64,000 nt of DNA from Gemmatimonadaceae bacterium (lineage in GTDB: Bacteria; Gemmatimonadota; Gemmatimonadetes; Gemmatimonadales; Gemmatimonadaceae). The stretch spans positions 110,794 to 174,793 of the forward strand of contig DASYSS010000033.1 in the NCBI GenBank assembly GCA_036003045.1. Direction: 5' to 3'. The first letter of the stretch is position 1; every line of letters starts with the position of its first letter. The position numbers and the translations under genes are program-made. Shown piece after piece: positions 26,468 to 34,657 of the stretch. The notes beneath the pieces are model-generated. The model ran no database searches, was not told the DNA's origin, and worked only from the letters and a program-made list of their open reading frames with translations.

Positions 26468-26475
26468 TAGCGCAG

Positions 26476-26481
26476 TAACTT
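26476..26481 (+). promoter_or_regulatory. TAACTT -10 hexamer ahead of the alpha/beta hydrolase
   Basis: TAACTT ends 9 bases before the ATG at 26491. It lies back to back with the ferredoxin promoter, so both genes are probably read from one 36-base gap. Confidence 0.4.
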
Positions 26482-26490
26482 TCCGGCTCG

Positions 26491-27276
26491 ATGCCCGATT
26501 CCACCCGCATCGCCGACCTGTCGGTGTTGTATTCGCGGCCGCCGCACGCCCACCGGCGGGCCGTGTTGTTCATCCACGGCTACTTCGCGACCGCGTCGGT
26601 GTTCGCCGAATGGGTGCCGTTCTTCGCGGCGCGGGGCATGCCCGCGTACGCGGTCAACTTGCGCGGACGAGCGGGAAGCGGCCCGGAGGTCAATTTGGGC
26701 CGCACGTCGATCACCGATTACGTCGCCGACGCGGCGGCCGTGGCGCGGCACCTGGACAAGCCGATTGTCATCGGCCACTCGATGGGTGGCCTCATCGCGC
26801 AGTGCCTCGCCGAACGCGGTCTGGCGCAGGGCCTCGGCATGTTGGCGCCGGCTCCCCCGAAAGGAATTCGCTTCATGACCTTCAAGATGGTCATGCGCCA
26901 ACTCAAGTATTTGCCGGCGATCTACGGATCCGGCGTCGTCGCGCCGACGCTCGCGGACTTGAAGGAAATCGTTCTCAACCACGTCCCCGAGTCGCAGCAC
27001 GAAGAGGTCATCTCCACGTTCATTCCCGACAGCGGGCGCGTGGCGAAAGAGATGTCGATCAACGGCGTGCCGGTGGATCAACGTCGCGTGCGGGTTCCGG
27101 CGCTCGTGGTCGCGGCGGACGACGATCAGTTCATTCCGCTCGAGACCTGCCGACAAGTCGCGGTGCTGTATCACGCGTCGATGCACACGGTGCTCGGTCA
27201 CGGCCACATGATGCCGCTCGAGCCCGGGTGGCAGGCGATCGCGGACACCGTCGCGCGCTGGGCCGTGTCCCTCTGA
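26491..27276 (+). CDS. alpha/beta hydrolase
   Basis: A 261-residue hydrolase with complete catalytic residues: oxyanion loop FIHGYFATASVF, nucleophile in VIGHSMGGLIAQC near residue 96, Asp in VVAADDDQFIPLE and His in VLGHGHMMPLEPG. Relatives include lysophospholipase-like and haloperoxidase-like enzymes, so the substrate cannot be told. No signal peptide, so it is cytoplasmic. Unlike the hydrolase at 2139-2957 this one keeps the serine. A sulfurtransferase and an OsmC protein follow in the same direction. Confidence 0.9.
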   Translation: MPDSTRIADLSVLYSRPPHAHRRAVLFIHGYFATASVFAEWVPFFAARGMPAYAVNLRGRAGSGPEVNLGRTSITDYVADAAAVARHLDKPIVIGHSMGGLIAQCLAERGLAQGLGMLAPAPPKGIRFMTFKMVMRQLKYLPAIYGSGVVAPTLADLKEIVLNHVPESQHEEVISTFIPDSGRVAKEMSINGVPVDQRRVRVPALVVAADDDQFIPLETCRQVAVLYHASMHTVLGHGHMMPLEPGWQAIADTVARWAVSL

Positions 27277-27357
27277 CGGCAAGGAACGCGCGGTCCGGTG
27301 GGGGATATGTTTCGCGTATCATCGCCCCACCCTGTTGAATGCACGCACGCACCGCGC

Positions 27358-27363
27358 AGGAGG
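27358..27363 (+). promoter_or_regulatory. AGGAGG ribosome binding site that fixes the sulfurtransferase start
   Basis: AGGAGG lies 8 bases before GTG at 27372 but after the ATG at 27339, so it supports the GTG as the real start. It is one of the strongest Shine-Dalgarno sites in the window. Confidence 0.8.
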
Positions 27364-27371
27364 ACGGACCA

Positions 27372-28262
27372 GTGAGCACCAGCACCGCGACCACCGGCGA
27401 CACCTCGATCGCCGCCAAGGGCTACGCCCACGCCGACGCGCTCGTGAGCACCGAATGGCTCGCCGAGCATTTGAACGACCCGAACATTCGCGTCGTCGAA
27501 AGCGACGAGGACGTGCTGCTCTACGACACGGGCCACATCCCGGGCGCCGTCAAGATCGATTGGCACGACGATCTGAACGATCCGCTCGTGCGCGACTACA
27601 TCGGCGCGAATCGATTCGAGGAGCTTCTTCGCTCGCACGGCATCGACAAATCGACGACGGTGATCTTTTATGGCGACAAGAACAACTGGTGGGCCGCCTA
27701 CGCGCTCTGGGTGTTCCACCTCTTCGGCTTCACGAACACCAAAATCCTCGACGGCGGACGCGTGAAATGGGACAACGAGGGCCGTCCGATGACGACCGAA
27801 CCGCCGGCGAACCGCGCACCCTCGGCCTATTCAGCCGGCCGACGCGACGACGCGCCGATTCGCGCCTTCAGGGGCGACGTGGAGGTTCACCTCGCGTCGT
27901 CGGGTAAGCTCGTCGACGTCCGGTCGCCCGACGAGTACACGGGCAAGAAGCTGCACATGGCCGAGTACCCGCAGGAGGGAGCGCTGCGCGGCGGACACAT
28001 TCCGGGAGCGAAGAGCGTTCCCTGGGCCCGCGCCGCGAACGCCGACGGAACCTTCAAGTCCGCCGCTGAGCTCCGCGCGATTTACCAGGACGAACAGGGA
28101 CTCTCGCCGGCGGACGACGTCATCGCGTATTGCCGCATCGGCGAGCGGTCGAGCCACACGTGGTTCGTGCTGCGCTATCTGCTCGGATACGAAAAAGTTC
28201 GAAACTACGACGGCAGTTGGACGGAGTGGGGGAACACCGTGCGCGCACCGATCGAACGATAA
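27372..28262 (+). CDS. thiosulfate/3-mercaptopyruvate sulfurtransferase (two rhodanese domains)
   Basis: From the GTG at 27372 this is a 296-residue enzyme with two rhodanese domains. The first has [19 protein letters not shown] and [17 protein letters not shown], where the active-site Cys is replaced, as normal for the inactive N-terminal domain. The second has [22 protein letters not shown] and the active loop [15 protein letters not shown], with the persulfide-forming Cys. It transfers sulfur from thiosulfate or mercaptopyruvate to acceptors such as cyanide or thiols. The loop CRIGERS fits thiosulfate sulfurtransferases better. It is followed after 16 bases by an OsmC-family gene, forming a probable sulfur/peroxide stress pair. 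Confidence 0.94.
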   Translation: MSTSTATTGDTSIAAKGYAHADALVSTEWLAEHLNDPNIRVVESDEDVLLYDTGHIPGAVKIDWHDDLNDPLVRDYIGANRFEELLRSHGIDKSTTVIFYGDKNNWWAAYALWVFHLFGFTNTKILDGGRVKWDNEGRPMTTEPPANRAPSAYSAGRRDDAPIRAFRGDVEVHLASSGKLVDVRSPDEYTGKKLHMAEYPQEGALRGGHIPGAKSVPWARAANADGTFKSAAELRAIYQDEQGLSPADDVIAYCRIGERSSHTWFVLRYLLGYEKVRNYDGSWTEWGNTVRAPIER

Positions 28263-28278
28263 GGATTCTCGAAAAATC

Positions 28279-28809
28279 ATGTCCGCCGCTTCTTCAGAAC
28301 CAGCCGGCGCGAGCTCGTCGATCGGCGACTTGCCGACGACCACGGGCTCGACCGCCCCCGTCATCACGCGCAGCGAGGCGACGTGGCGCGGCGACCGTTC
28401 ATTCGACGCCGGACCGGCCGGACGACAGCACCTCATCGACGGCGGCGCGAAACGCGGTCCCGGCCCGGTCGAGACGCTGCTCAACGCGATCGCGACCTGC
28501 TCGAGCCTCGACGTGATCGACATCATCGCCAAGCGAAGAACGCCGGTCGAGCGATTGTCGGTGAAGATCACGGCGCATCGGCGGCCGGACTATCCGCGCC
28601 GCGTCATGCGGCTCGAGATGGAATTCGTGATCGACGGAGCGGAGATCGAAGCCGAGCACGCCGAACGGGCGATTCACTTGTCGTTCGAGCGCTATTGCTC
28701 GGTGGCGGGCTCGCTCGGATCGGACATCGTCGCCGAGACGCGGCTCATCCTGAACGGAGTGGGCCGCGATCCGGTGCTGCAACACGTCTGGAAGCCGGCC
28801 ACGGCGTAA
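28279..28809 (+). CDS. OsmC/Ohr family protein
   Basis: A 176-residue protein with the two redox cysteines of OsmC proteins: ATCSSLDVIDIIAKR on the central helix and FERYCSVAGSLG further on. The segment GPGPVETLLNAIATC is the usual approach to the first Cys. Such proteins reduce organic hydroperoxides with thiol donors. The first 30 residues are Ser/Thr/Ala-rich and are probably disordered. It follows the sulfurtransferase after 16 bases. Convergent with the ECF sigma gene, separated by 16 bases. Confidence 0.92.
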   Translation: MSAASSEPAGASSSIGDLPTTTGSTAPVITRSEATWRGDRSFDAGPAGRQHLIDGGAKRGPGPVETLLNAIATCSSLDVIDIIAKRRTPVERLSVKITAHRRPDYPRRVMRLEMEFVIDGAEIEAEHAERAIHLSFERYCSVAGSLGSDIVAETRLILNGVGRDPVLQHVWKPATA

Positions 28810-28825
28810 CGCCGCGGCTGGCGGC

Positions 28826-29440
28826 TCAGGCGATTCGGCGCTGGTCGACGGGCCGCGCCGTCGCGGACGCGGCGAATCCGGCGTCGCGCGCGTACGTCAT
28901 CAGCTGCTCCTGCATCAGCCGCCGCCCGCGGAAAAGGCGTGAGCGAACAGTCCCGATCGGCACGCGAAGAATCTCCGCCGCCGCTTCGTAGGACTGGTCC
29001 TCGACGTCCACGATGACGAGCGTCGAGCGGAACGGCTCCGGAACGTTCGCCAGCGCGGCGGCGATCGCCGGCGCCAAATCCAATCGCGAGAAGATGCTCT
29101 CGACATTGTCGCGCGCGCCGTCGTTGTAGAGCGATCCCACCAACGCGAGATCGATTTCTCCCGACTCCAACTCGACCATGGGCCGGGCCCGCTCGCGAGA
29201 GCGCAGAAAAACGTTTCGACAGATCGTGAAGAGCCAGCGCCGACAGTCGCTCCCGGGCAGGTACGTGTGCCACGACCTGAAGGCGCGAAGGAAGGTGTCC
29301 TGCACCACGTCGTCGGCGTCGGACTCGTCGCGAGTGAGCGAAAGGGCGAATCGATAGACGTCATCGATCCACGGAATCGCTTCGCGCTCGAAAGTGATGG
29401 TCTGTTCCAAAGGTCGCTGAGTGTATGGCACGCTAGTCAT
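28826..29440 (-). CDS. ECF-type RNA polymerase sigma factor
   Basis: About 204 residues. Region 2 reads IDDVYRFALSLTRDESDADDVVQDTFLRAFRSWHTY, with the DDVVQDTF core binding motif, and region 4 reads EPFRSTLVIVDVEDQSYEAAAEILRVPIGTVRSRLFRGRRLM, a helix-turn-helix for the -35 box. No anti-sigma gene is adjacent. The ATG at 29440 is preferred to a TTG 27 bases upstream because a TATACT hexamer lies only 14 bases before it, inside the longer reading. The promoters it controls are not known. It is divergent from the hybrid histidine kinase. Confidence 0.9.
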   Translation of the reverse strand: MTSVPYTQRPLEQTITFEREAIPWIDDVYRFALSLTRDESDADDVVQDTFLRAFRSWHTYLPGSDCRRWLFTICRNVFLRSRERARPMVELESGEIDLALVGSLYNDGARDNVESIFSRLDLAPAIAAALANVPEPFRSTLVIVDVEDQSYEAAAEILRVPIGTVRSRLFRGRRLMQEQLMTYARDAGFAASATARPVDQRRIA

Positions 29441-29454
29441 CAGTTGACGTGTAA

Positions 29455-29460
29455 AGTATA
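29455..29460 (-). promoter_or_regulatory. TATACT -10 hexamer for the ECF sigma gene
   Basis: On the minus strand TATACT ends 14 bases before the ATG at 29440. The -35 position is poor. The short leader argues against the TTG start at 29467. Confidence 0.35.
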
Positions 29461-29555
29461 TGGCCAAGACACCTGGGACGCGAGGTCCCCCCTACGCGGC
29501 GGGGTCCGTTGTCACCACTAACCCATTAAGACGAGTTGTGGTCATATTTGGTCGC

Positions 29556-29584
29556 TTGAAACCGCTGTCGGGACGACTTAACAC
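29556..29584 (+). promoter_or_regulatory. candidate sigma-70-like promoter for the hybrid histidine kinase
   Basis: TTGAAA (29556-29561) is followed after 17 bases by TAACAC (29579-29584), and the GTG start is at 29603. This is the best -35/-10 pair I find in the window, in an AT-richer intergenic stretch. Confidence 0.45.
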
Positions 29585-29602
29585 CGCCATCTTACGGTTA
29601 AC

Positions 29603-31072
29603 GTGAACGAGCTCGAGAACTCGGACCAAACGGTCGAATTACGCCTCGATTGGGCGATGGCCCGTGCGGGACTCGGCATCTGCACCATTTCGAGACAGGG
29701 TGAGGTGCTCTCGGCAAGCGACGGATTGGCTCGAATGCTCGGGTACGTCGCGGCAAACGACGTCCTCGGCCTCGACCTCGGCGCGGGAATCTTCGTGGAC
29801 CCGGACGATTTTGCTTCGATCGTCGCCGGCGCTGATGCGCCGAGCTCAGAGTGGATCGAGACGCATTGGAAGCGGCGCGACGGAAGCCTCGTCGTGATGC
29901 GTTTGGTAGCGCGCCGGGTTTCCGACGACAGCGGCCGCGATCGTCTCGAGATTCTCGCCGACGACGTGACTGAACGCCGGCGTCAGGAAGAATTGGTTCG
30001 GCGCAGCGAACGGATGGCGTCGCTCGGCGCCGTTCTCGCCGGAGCGGCTCACGAGCTGAATAACCCGCTCGCCGCGATCTTGGGATTCTCGCAGCTGCTT
30101 CTGCGCCGACGTTGGCCGCTCGAGGATCGGACCGCGCTCGAAGCGATTCACCACGAGGCGATGCGCTCGGCGACGATCGTGAAGGATCTGCTCGCGCTGG
30201 CTCGCCGGCGCGGAGTCGAACGCCGCGCCCCGGCCGACGTCAACGAGCTCGTCGCCTACATCATGCGCACGCGCCGGTACGCGTTCGAGACGGCCGGAAT
30301 CCTCTGCAATCTCGAGCTCGGACACCCGATCCCACCCGTGCGGGGCGACCGCACGCAGCTCGAGCAGGTGATTTTGAATTTGCTCAACAACGCCGAGCAG
30401 GCGCTCCGCCCGCGCGTCGACGGGCACCGCTCGACCTCGCCCGGCCGGATCTTGATCCGAACGAGACACGAGGAGCCGAACGTCATCGTCGAGGTCGAGG
30501 ACAATGGCCCCGGCGTACCCGACGACGTGCACGCCGACATCTGGGATCCATTCTGGACGTCGAAGGAGGAAGGCGAAGGAACCGGCCTCGGTCTCACCGT
30601 CGTCCACACGATCGTCGTCGACCATGGCGGCAGCGTGACGCTCGAGCGGAGCTCGCTCGGCGGCGCTCGATTCGTCGTTCGTTTACCGACCGTCTCGGCG
30701 ACCGAGCAGCCGGCGGCGCCCTCGCGGGCCTCGCGTCCGCTCGACGTTCTCGTCGTCGATCCGCGTTCCGCTGATTTGCCGTTCGTCGAGCGTTTCCTCG
30801 CGTCGCGCGGACACGCCGTGATCAACGCGGCCAGCGGCGAGGCCGCGCTTCGCCTCGCGTCGCAGAGTCGCTTCGACGCCGTCGTGTGCGACGCGGATCT
30901 CGCCGTGTCCGGAGGTGTGCCGATCGTGAACGAGCTGCGCGCGTCGTCCGGATGTGCCCACGCGCGCTTCGTCCTGTCGGCCGAGCGTTCACCGCCGGCC
31001 ATGGACGAGGGCATCGCCTACGTCATGCGACCGTACGACGTCGATGAACTACGCCGCCTAATCGAAGGATGA
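29603..31072 (+). CDS. PAS-containing hybrid sensor histidine kinase with a C-terminal receiver-like domain
   Basis: A 489-residue cytoplasmic kinase with a GTG start. A PAS fold (about 15-125) precedes the HisKA domain with GAAHELNNPLAAILGFS, phospho-acceptor His150. The ATPase domain shows LNLLNNAEQALRP (N box), VEDNGPGVPDD (G1) and GEGTGLGLTVVHTIV (G2). The last 110 residues form a receiver-like domain: DVLVVDPRSAD, Asp in DAVVCDADLAVSGG and YVMRPYD. In that domain the first acidic pair is reduced to one Asp and the conserved Lys is Arg, so phosphorylation may be weak or lost. No output regulator lies next to it. There is no membrane helix, so its signal is internal. Confidence 0.93.
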   Translation: MNELENSDQTVELRLDWAMARAGLGICTISRQGEVLSASDGLARMLGYVAANDVLGLDLGAGIFVDPDDFASIVAGADAPSSEWIETHWKRRDGSLVVMRLVARRVSDDSGRDRLEILADDVTERRRQEELVRRSERMASLGAVLAGAAHELNNPLAAILGFSQLLLRRRWPLEDRTALEAIHHEAMRSATIVKDLLALARRRGVERRAPADVNELVAYIMRTRRYAFETAGILCNLELGHPIPPVRGDRTQLEQVILNLLNNAEQALRPRVDGHRSTSPGRILIRTRHEEPNVIVEVEDNGPGVPDDVHADIWDPFWTSKEEGEGTGLGLTVVHTIVVDHGGSVTLERSSLGGARFVVRLPTVSATEQPAAPSRASRPLDVLVVDPRSADLPFVERFLASRGHAVINAASGEAALRLASQSRFDAVVCDADLAVSGGVPIVNELRASSGCAHARFVLSAERSPPAMDEGIAYVMRPYDVDELRRLIEG

Positions 31073-31090
31073 TCGGCCGGGCGTCATTCC

Positions 31091-32032
31091 ATGCCGATGC
31101 CCGTGTCTGTCTCTGACCGCGACGCGGCCCGCGGGCGCGTCATCGGCGCATTCGCCGCGGTCTATGTCGTTTGGGGATCGACCTACCTCGCCATCCGATA
31201 CGCGGTCGAGAGTATGCCGCCGCTGCTCATGGCGGGAAGCCGATTCGCCGTATCCGGCGCGATCCTGTACGCGTGGGCGCGGCTCCGCGGCGCCTCAAAG
31301 CCCACCGCGGCGGAATGGCGAACCGCGGCGATCACCGGATTCTTGCTGATCTGCATCGGCAACGGCTCGGTGGCGTGGGCGGAACGCCGAGTGCCGTCAG
31401 GGCTCGCCGCGTTGCTCGTAGCCGTCGTTCCGTTGTGGATGGTGTTGCTCGACTGGATCCGGCCCGGGGGCGTGCGACCGCGAAAGGCGGTCGTCGCGGG
31501 CGTGATCATCGGCCTGATCGGGCTGGCCGTGCTCGTGGGCCGCGACTCGCTGACCGGACAAGGCGGCGTGGACGCGCTGGGCGCCGGTGTGCTCGTGGCC
31601 GCGTCGATGAGTTGGGCGATCGGCTCGGTGTACAACCGGCACGGTGCGCGCCCGGACTCGGCGGCGATGTCCACGGCGCTCCAGATGCTCGGCGGCAGCG
31701 TATCGCTCCTGGTACTTGGCTTCGCGCTCGGCGAGACCGGCGGCATCCACATGGCCTCGATCACGCGCGCGTCGTGGCTCGGCTGGGGTTATCTCGTGAC
31801 CTTCGGCGCCCTACTCGGCTTCACGGCATACATCTACTTGCTGCGCAACGTGAGCCCGGCGAAGGCGTCGACCTACGCGTACGTGAACCCGGTCGTCGCC
31901 GTGATCTTGGGTTGGGCCGTCGCCGGTGAAGTCGTCACGCCACGCACGGTTCTGGCGGCGGCGATCATCCTCGGCGGCGTGGCGATGATCACCATCGCCC
32001 GCTCTCGGCGCGTTACGCTTCCCGGCGAATAG
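31091..32032 (+). CDS. EamA-family (DMT) transporter
   Basis: A 313-residue protein with ten predicted membrane helices in two repeated EamA units. The first starts AAVYVVWGSTYLAIRYAVES, with the WGS motif usual for the family, and the second contains LLRNVSPAKASTYAYVNPVV near the end. Members export amino acids, purines or other metabolites. The substrate cannot be told. Tandem Met codons occur at 1 and 3. It follows the hybrid kinase after 18 bases, possibly co-transcribed. Its last 20 bases overlap the convergent diguanylate cyclase gene. Confidence 0.92.
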   Translation: MPMPVSVSDRDAARGRVIGAFAAVYVVWGSTYLAIRYAVESMPPLLMAGSRFAVSGAILYAWARLRGASKPTAAEWRTAAITGFLLICIGNGSVAWAERRVPSGLAALLVAVVPLWMVLLDWIRPGGVRPRKAVVAGVIIGLIGLAVLVGRDSLTGQGGVDALGAGVLVAASMSWAIGSVYNRHGARPDSAAMSTALQMLGGSVSLLVLGFALGETGGIHMASITRASWLGWGYLVTFGALLGFTAYIYLLRNVSPAKASTYAYVNPVVAVILGWAVAGEVVTPRTVLAAAIILGGVAMITIARSRRVTLPGE

Positions 32033-32924
32033 CCGCCCGCTGCCGCGCGTCCGTGTGCCGTCTGATGACGCGCACGGCCATCAAGCTCCGGTCGGCGCGG
32101 TCGATGATCTGCATCAGCGATTCGCCCGTCTCGCGCGTGGCCCAGCCGAGGGAGAAGGGAACGGGTGCCCGCTCGAGCGCCTCGATGCGCAGGCGGTCGG
32201 CGACGAGCTTCGTCGAGTCGGCGTCTTGTCCGCGCAGCAGGACGACGAATTCGTCGCCGCCGATTCGCACCACGCATTCCTCGGCGCGCACGTAGCGCAT
32301 GAGGAAGCGCGCCATGCGGCGGAGGACTTCGTCGCCTTCCCGGTGTCCCCACTGGTCGTTGTACTGCTTGAACTGGTCGACGTCGACGAAGACGCAGCCG
32401 CATTTCGCGGACGGATCGCGTGCGAGCTCGACGTCGACCTCCGCGAGACACCGGCGATTGAGCGCGCCGGTGAGCGCGTCGTGCGTGCTCATCTCTAGCA
32501 ACGATGCTTCGAGCGCCTTGCGGCCCGTGATGTCGATGAGGATTCCGTGAATGAACGCCTCGTTCGTGTCGGGATCGCGGACGAGGTTGCAGCTGTCGAG
32601 AACCGTTCTCGTCTGGCCGTCCGGCCGGCGGATGGCGATCTCGAACTCGCGCACCGAGCCGTCGGTCTCCAGGAGGCGCACCTGCTCGTCGCGCCGCTCG
32701 GGCTCGGCGTACAGCGCGACCGCGCCGCCTTTGCCCAGGTCGGCCAATGACTCGACGCCAACGATTTCCAGGAACGCCTGGTTGGCGTCCAGGATCTCGC
32801 CGTCGCGCGTGGTGATGTAGATGCCTTCGCGAATGTTCTTGGCGAACTCGCGAAGGCTCTCGGGATCACTCAGGCTGCGAAAGCGCGTCGATCCCAACAA
32901 GGGCGGCGATCCTAATTGACTCAT
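32013..32924 (-). CDS. PAS-GGDEF diguanylate cyclase
   Basis: A 303-residue soluble protein. An N-terminal PAS domain (about 22-145) begins REFAKNIREGIYITTRDGEI and ends with GILIDITGRKALE. The GGDEF domain has DALTGALNRRCLAEVD, VFVDVDQFKQYND for Mg binding and RIGGDEFVVLLRG, so it should make cyclic di-GMP. The inhibitory I-site five residues before GGDEF, normally RxxD, reads RAEE, so product inhibition may be altered. It is a possible partner of the HD-GYP phosphodiesterase at 49.6 kb. DinB lies upstream in the same direction with 124 bases between. Confidence 0.93.
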   Translation of the reverse strand: MSQLGSPPLLGSTRFRSLSDPESLREFAKNIREGIYITTRDGEILDANQAFLEIVGVESLADLGKGGAVALYAEPERRDEQVRLLETDGSVREFEIAIRRPDGQTRTVLDSCNLVRDPDTNEAFIHGILIDITGRKALEASLLEMSTHDALTGALNRRCLAEVDVELARDPSAKCGCVFVDVDQFKQYNDQWGHREGDEVLRRMARFLMRYVRAEECVVRIGGDEFVVLLRGQDADSTKLVADRLRIEALERAPVPFSLGWATRETGESLMQIIDRADRSLMAVRVIRRHTDARQRAAIRREA

Positions 32925-33048
32925 TCACACTGATCCCGGCCGCTGAAGGGCACCGCAACGGCCGCGAGGCGGGAACAACCTTTCCAACACGGACGATTCG
33001 CGCGCGGAAGGGGCAATTACATCCGACGGTCGTCCGGCTGAGCCCGAT

Positions 33049-34275
33049 TCAATCTATCAGCCGAGCCGGCAGAATGCCCCGGTCGCCGAACTTGGCCCGA
33101 ACGCGATCCACCGTCCGCGCGAGAACCCGGTCCCGGCTCGTTTCCGCGACCCGCTCGTCCGCAAGCTCGAAGAGGGTCATCTGGTCGGCCGTCGAATCCA
33201 TGGCGAGCGACGACAGCGACACACCAAGCAGCCGGGCCGGCACGCGCCGCTTCTCGCGCAGTTTGCCCAGGAGCTGCCGGCCAACCTCGAGGATCACGCG
33301 GTCGGAGATGACAGGCGCGTCGAGCGTGCGGCTGGCGGAGCGCGTCTTGAAGTCGAAATCGCGGATCTTGATGGTGACCGTTCGCGCGGTCAGGCCATCG
33401 GACCGGAGGTCGGAGGCCGCGCGTGTCGTCAGCGCGAGCAGTTCGCGCGCGAGCTCGTCGTCGCTCGCGATGTCGGCGGCAAACGTCTCGTCGCGGCTGA
33501 TGCTCTTCGCGTCGCCATGCGATTCCACCTCGCGCGCGTCCACGCCGCGCACCCGCGCGTAGAGCCATTCGGCTTCGCGCTGGCTGAGCCACTGCGCGAG
33601 CGTGGGAACGTCGTACGCGAGCACGTCGGTCACGCGCCGCATGCCGAGCTTCGCGAGGCGTTCCTGGAAGCGTGGGCCGACGAGAGGAATGTCGGCCAGG
33701 TCGAACGTGTTCAGAAAATCTTGTTCGGTTCCGGGCTCGACGACGTGAACGCCGGTCGCCGCGGTGCCGGGCTTCGGTTTCGCGCGCTCTACGGCGAGCT
33801 TCGCGACGAGCTTGGACGTTCCGCCGCCGATCGACACGGACAACGTCGTGGCCTCGGTCACGGCCTCGCGGATGCGGCGAGCCGTCGCCGCGAGCGGCTC
33901 GTGACCGTACACGCCTTCGGTGCCGCCCATGTCGAGATACCACTCGTCGATGCTCGCGCCCTCGACGACGGGCGAGAACTTCTCGAGCACGCCGCGGATC
34001 TCCCGGCTCTTTTCTGAGCAGACGCGCCGGGGAATCGGCACGCACATCGCTTGGGGACACAATCGCAGCGCCCGAGCGATCGGCATCGCGGATCGAACGC
34101 CGAACCTTCTCGCCTCGTACGACGCCGAGCAGACGACGCCGCGGCTCTCGCGCGTGCCGCCGACGATGAGATACCTCGCCTTCCCAGCGCCTTCCGGATC
34201 GACCAGGCGCGCCACGGCACAGTAGAACGCGTCGGCGTCGGCGAGCAGGATGCGGCGCGACGGCGTCCCCGTCAT
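33049..34275 (-). CDS. dinB: Y-family DNA polymerase IV
   Basis: A 408-residue translesion polymerase. The palm has ILLADADAFYCAVARLVDP, then GVVCSASYEARRFGVRSAMP in the fingers and EGASIDEWYLDMGGTEGV carrying the second catalytic acids. The usual SIDEAYLD here reads SIDEWYLD. Two helix-hairpin-helix-like motifs and the little finger follow. Near the C-terminus QMTLFEL matches the clamp-binding peptide, though a further 35 residues follow it. The ATG at 34275 overlaps the TGA of the upstream small ACP-like gene as ATGA, so the two are translationally coupled. No LexA box is obvious ahead of the pair. Confidence 0.94.
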   Translation of the reverse strand: MTGTPSRRILLADADAFYCAVARLVDPEGAGKARYLIVGGTRESRGVVCSASYEARRFGVRSAMPIARALRLCPQAMCVPIPRRVCSEKSREIRGVLEKFSPVVEGASIDEWYLDMGGTEGVYGHEPLAATARRIREAVTEATTLSVSIGGGTSKLVAKLAVERAKPKPGTAATGVHVVEPGTEQDFLNTFDLADIPLVGPRFQERLAKLGMRRVTDVLAYDVPTLAQWLSQREAEWLYARVRGVDAREVESHGDAKSISRDETFAADIASDDELARELLALTTRAASDLRSDGLTARTVTIKIRDFDFKTRSASRTLDAPVISDRVILEVGRQLLGKLREKRRVPARLLGVSLSSLAMDSTADQMTLFELADERVAETSRDRVLARTVDRVRAKFGDRGILPARLID

Positions 34276-34604
34276 CGGACGTGCAGATCCTGGACGAAGC
34301 GCGAGCCTTCCTCGTAGCGCGTGACACCGAGCGTTCGCGCCATGATCTCGCCGACGACGCCCGCGACATGGTCGCGGTACTCGTCGGCGGCCATGCCGTC
34401 CGTCGGCTCCGTATTCTCCATGATGAAGTCGATCACGTCGCCGGGCGTCTGAAGCACCTCGCCGTCCGAATCACCGGCCACGCCGAATTCCTCTTCGATG
34501 GCCGCAAAGAATTCTTTGAGGGCCCAACTCATGTGATCGGCGGCCGGTAGATGAGCAGCATGTTCAGTGAATGTCGTCGGCGTCGGAACGACGAGCAACA
34601 TCAT
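34272..34604 (-). CDS. small protein resembling a circularly permuted acyl carrier protein
   Basis: 110 residues from ATG 34604, or 86 from ATG 34532. From the second Met it reads MSWALKEFFAAIEEEFGV, then LQTPGDVIDFI, matching the second half of an acyl carrier protein (DSL, ten residues, EEEF, then TTVGDVIDYI). The second part, VAGVVGEIMARTLGVT then GSRFVQDL, matches the first half of an ACP (VKKIIGEQLGV, then ASFVEDL). The order is thus swapped, with the break between FVEDL and DSL. The Ser in MSW is ten residues before EEEF, exactly the spacing of the phosphopantetheine serine, although Asp and Leu on either side are replaced. This alignment is mine by eye. The gene overlaps dinB by ATGA. 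Confidence 0.72.
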   Translation of the reverse strand: MMLLVVPTPTTFTEHAAHLPAADHMSWALKEFFAAIEEEFGVAGDSDGEVLQTPGDVIDFIMENTEPTDGMAADEYRDHVAGVVGEIMARTLGVTRYEEGSRFVQDLHVR

Positions 34605-34642
34605 CGTGACGTTCGGTTCCTTACCCCTTTCGCCCACGCCTG

Positions 34643-34648
34643 TATATT
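34643..34648 (+). promoter_or_regulatory. TATATT -10 hexamer ahead of the GntR gene
   Basis: TATATT ends 9 bases before the ATG at 34658 in the 53-base gap shared with the divergent ACP-like/dinB unit. No Shine-Dalgarno is seen for the GntR gene. Confidence 0.4.
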
Positions 34649-34657
34649 GCGTTCCAC

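Noticed and set aside
26455..27282. N-terminal extension of the ferredoxin frame by some 270 codons
   Set aside because: It runs antisense through the alpha/beta hydrolase gene and has Arg/His-rich shadow composition; the conserved protein starts at 26454.
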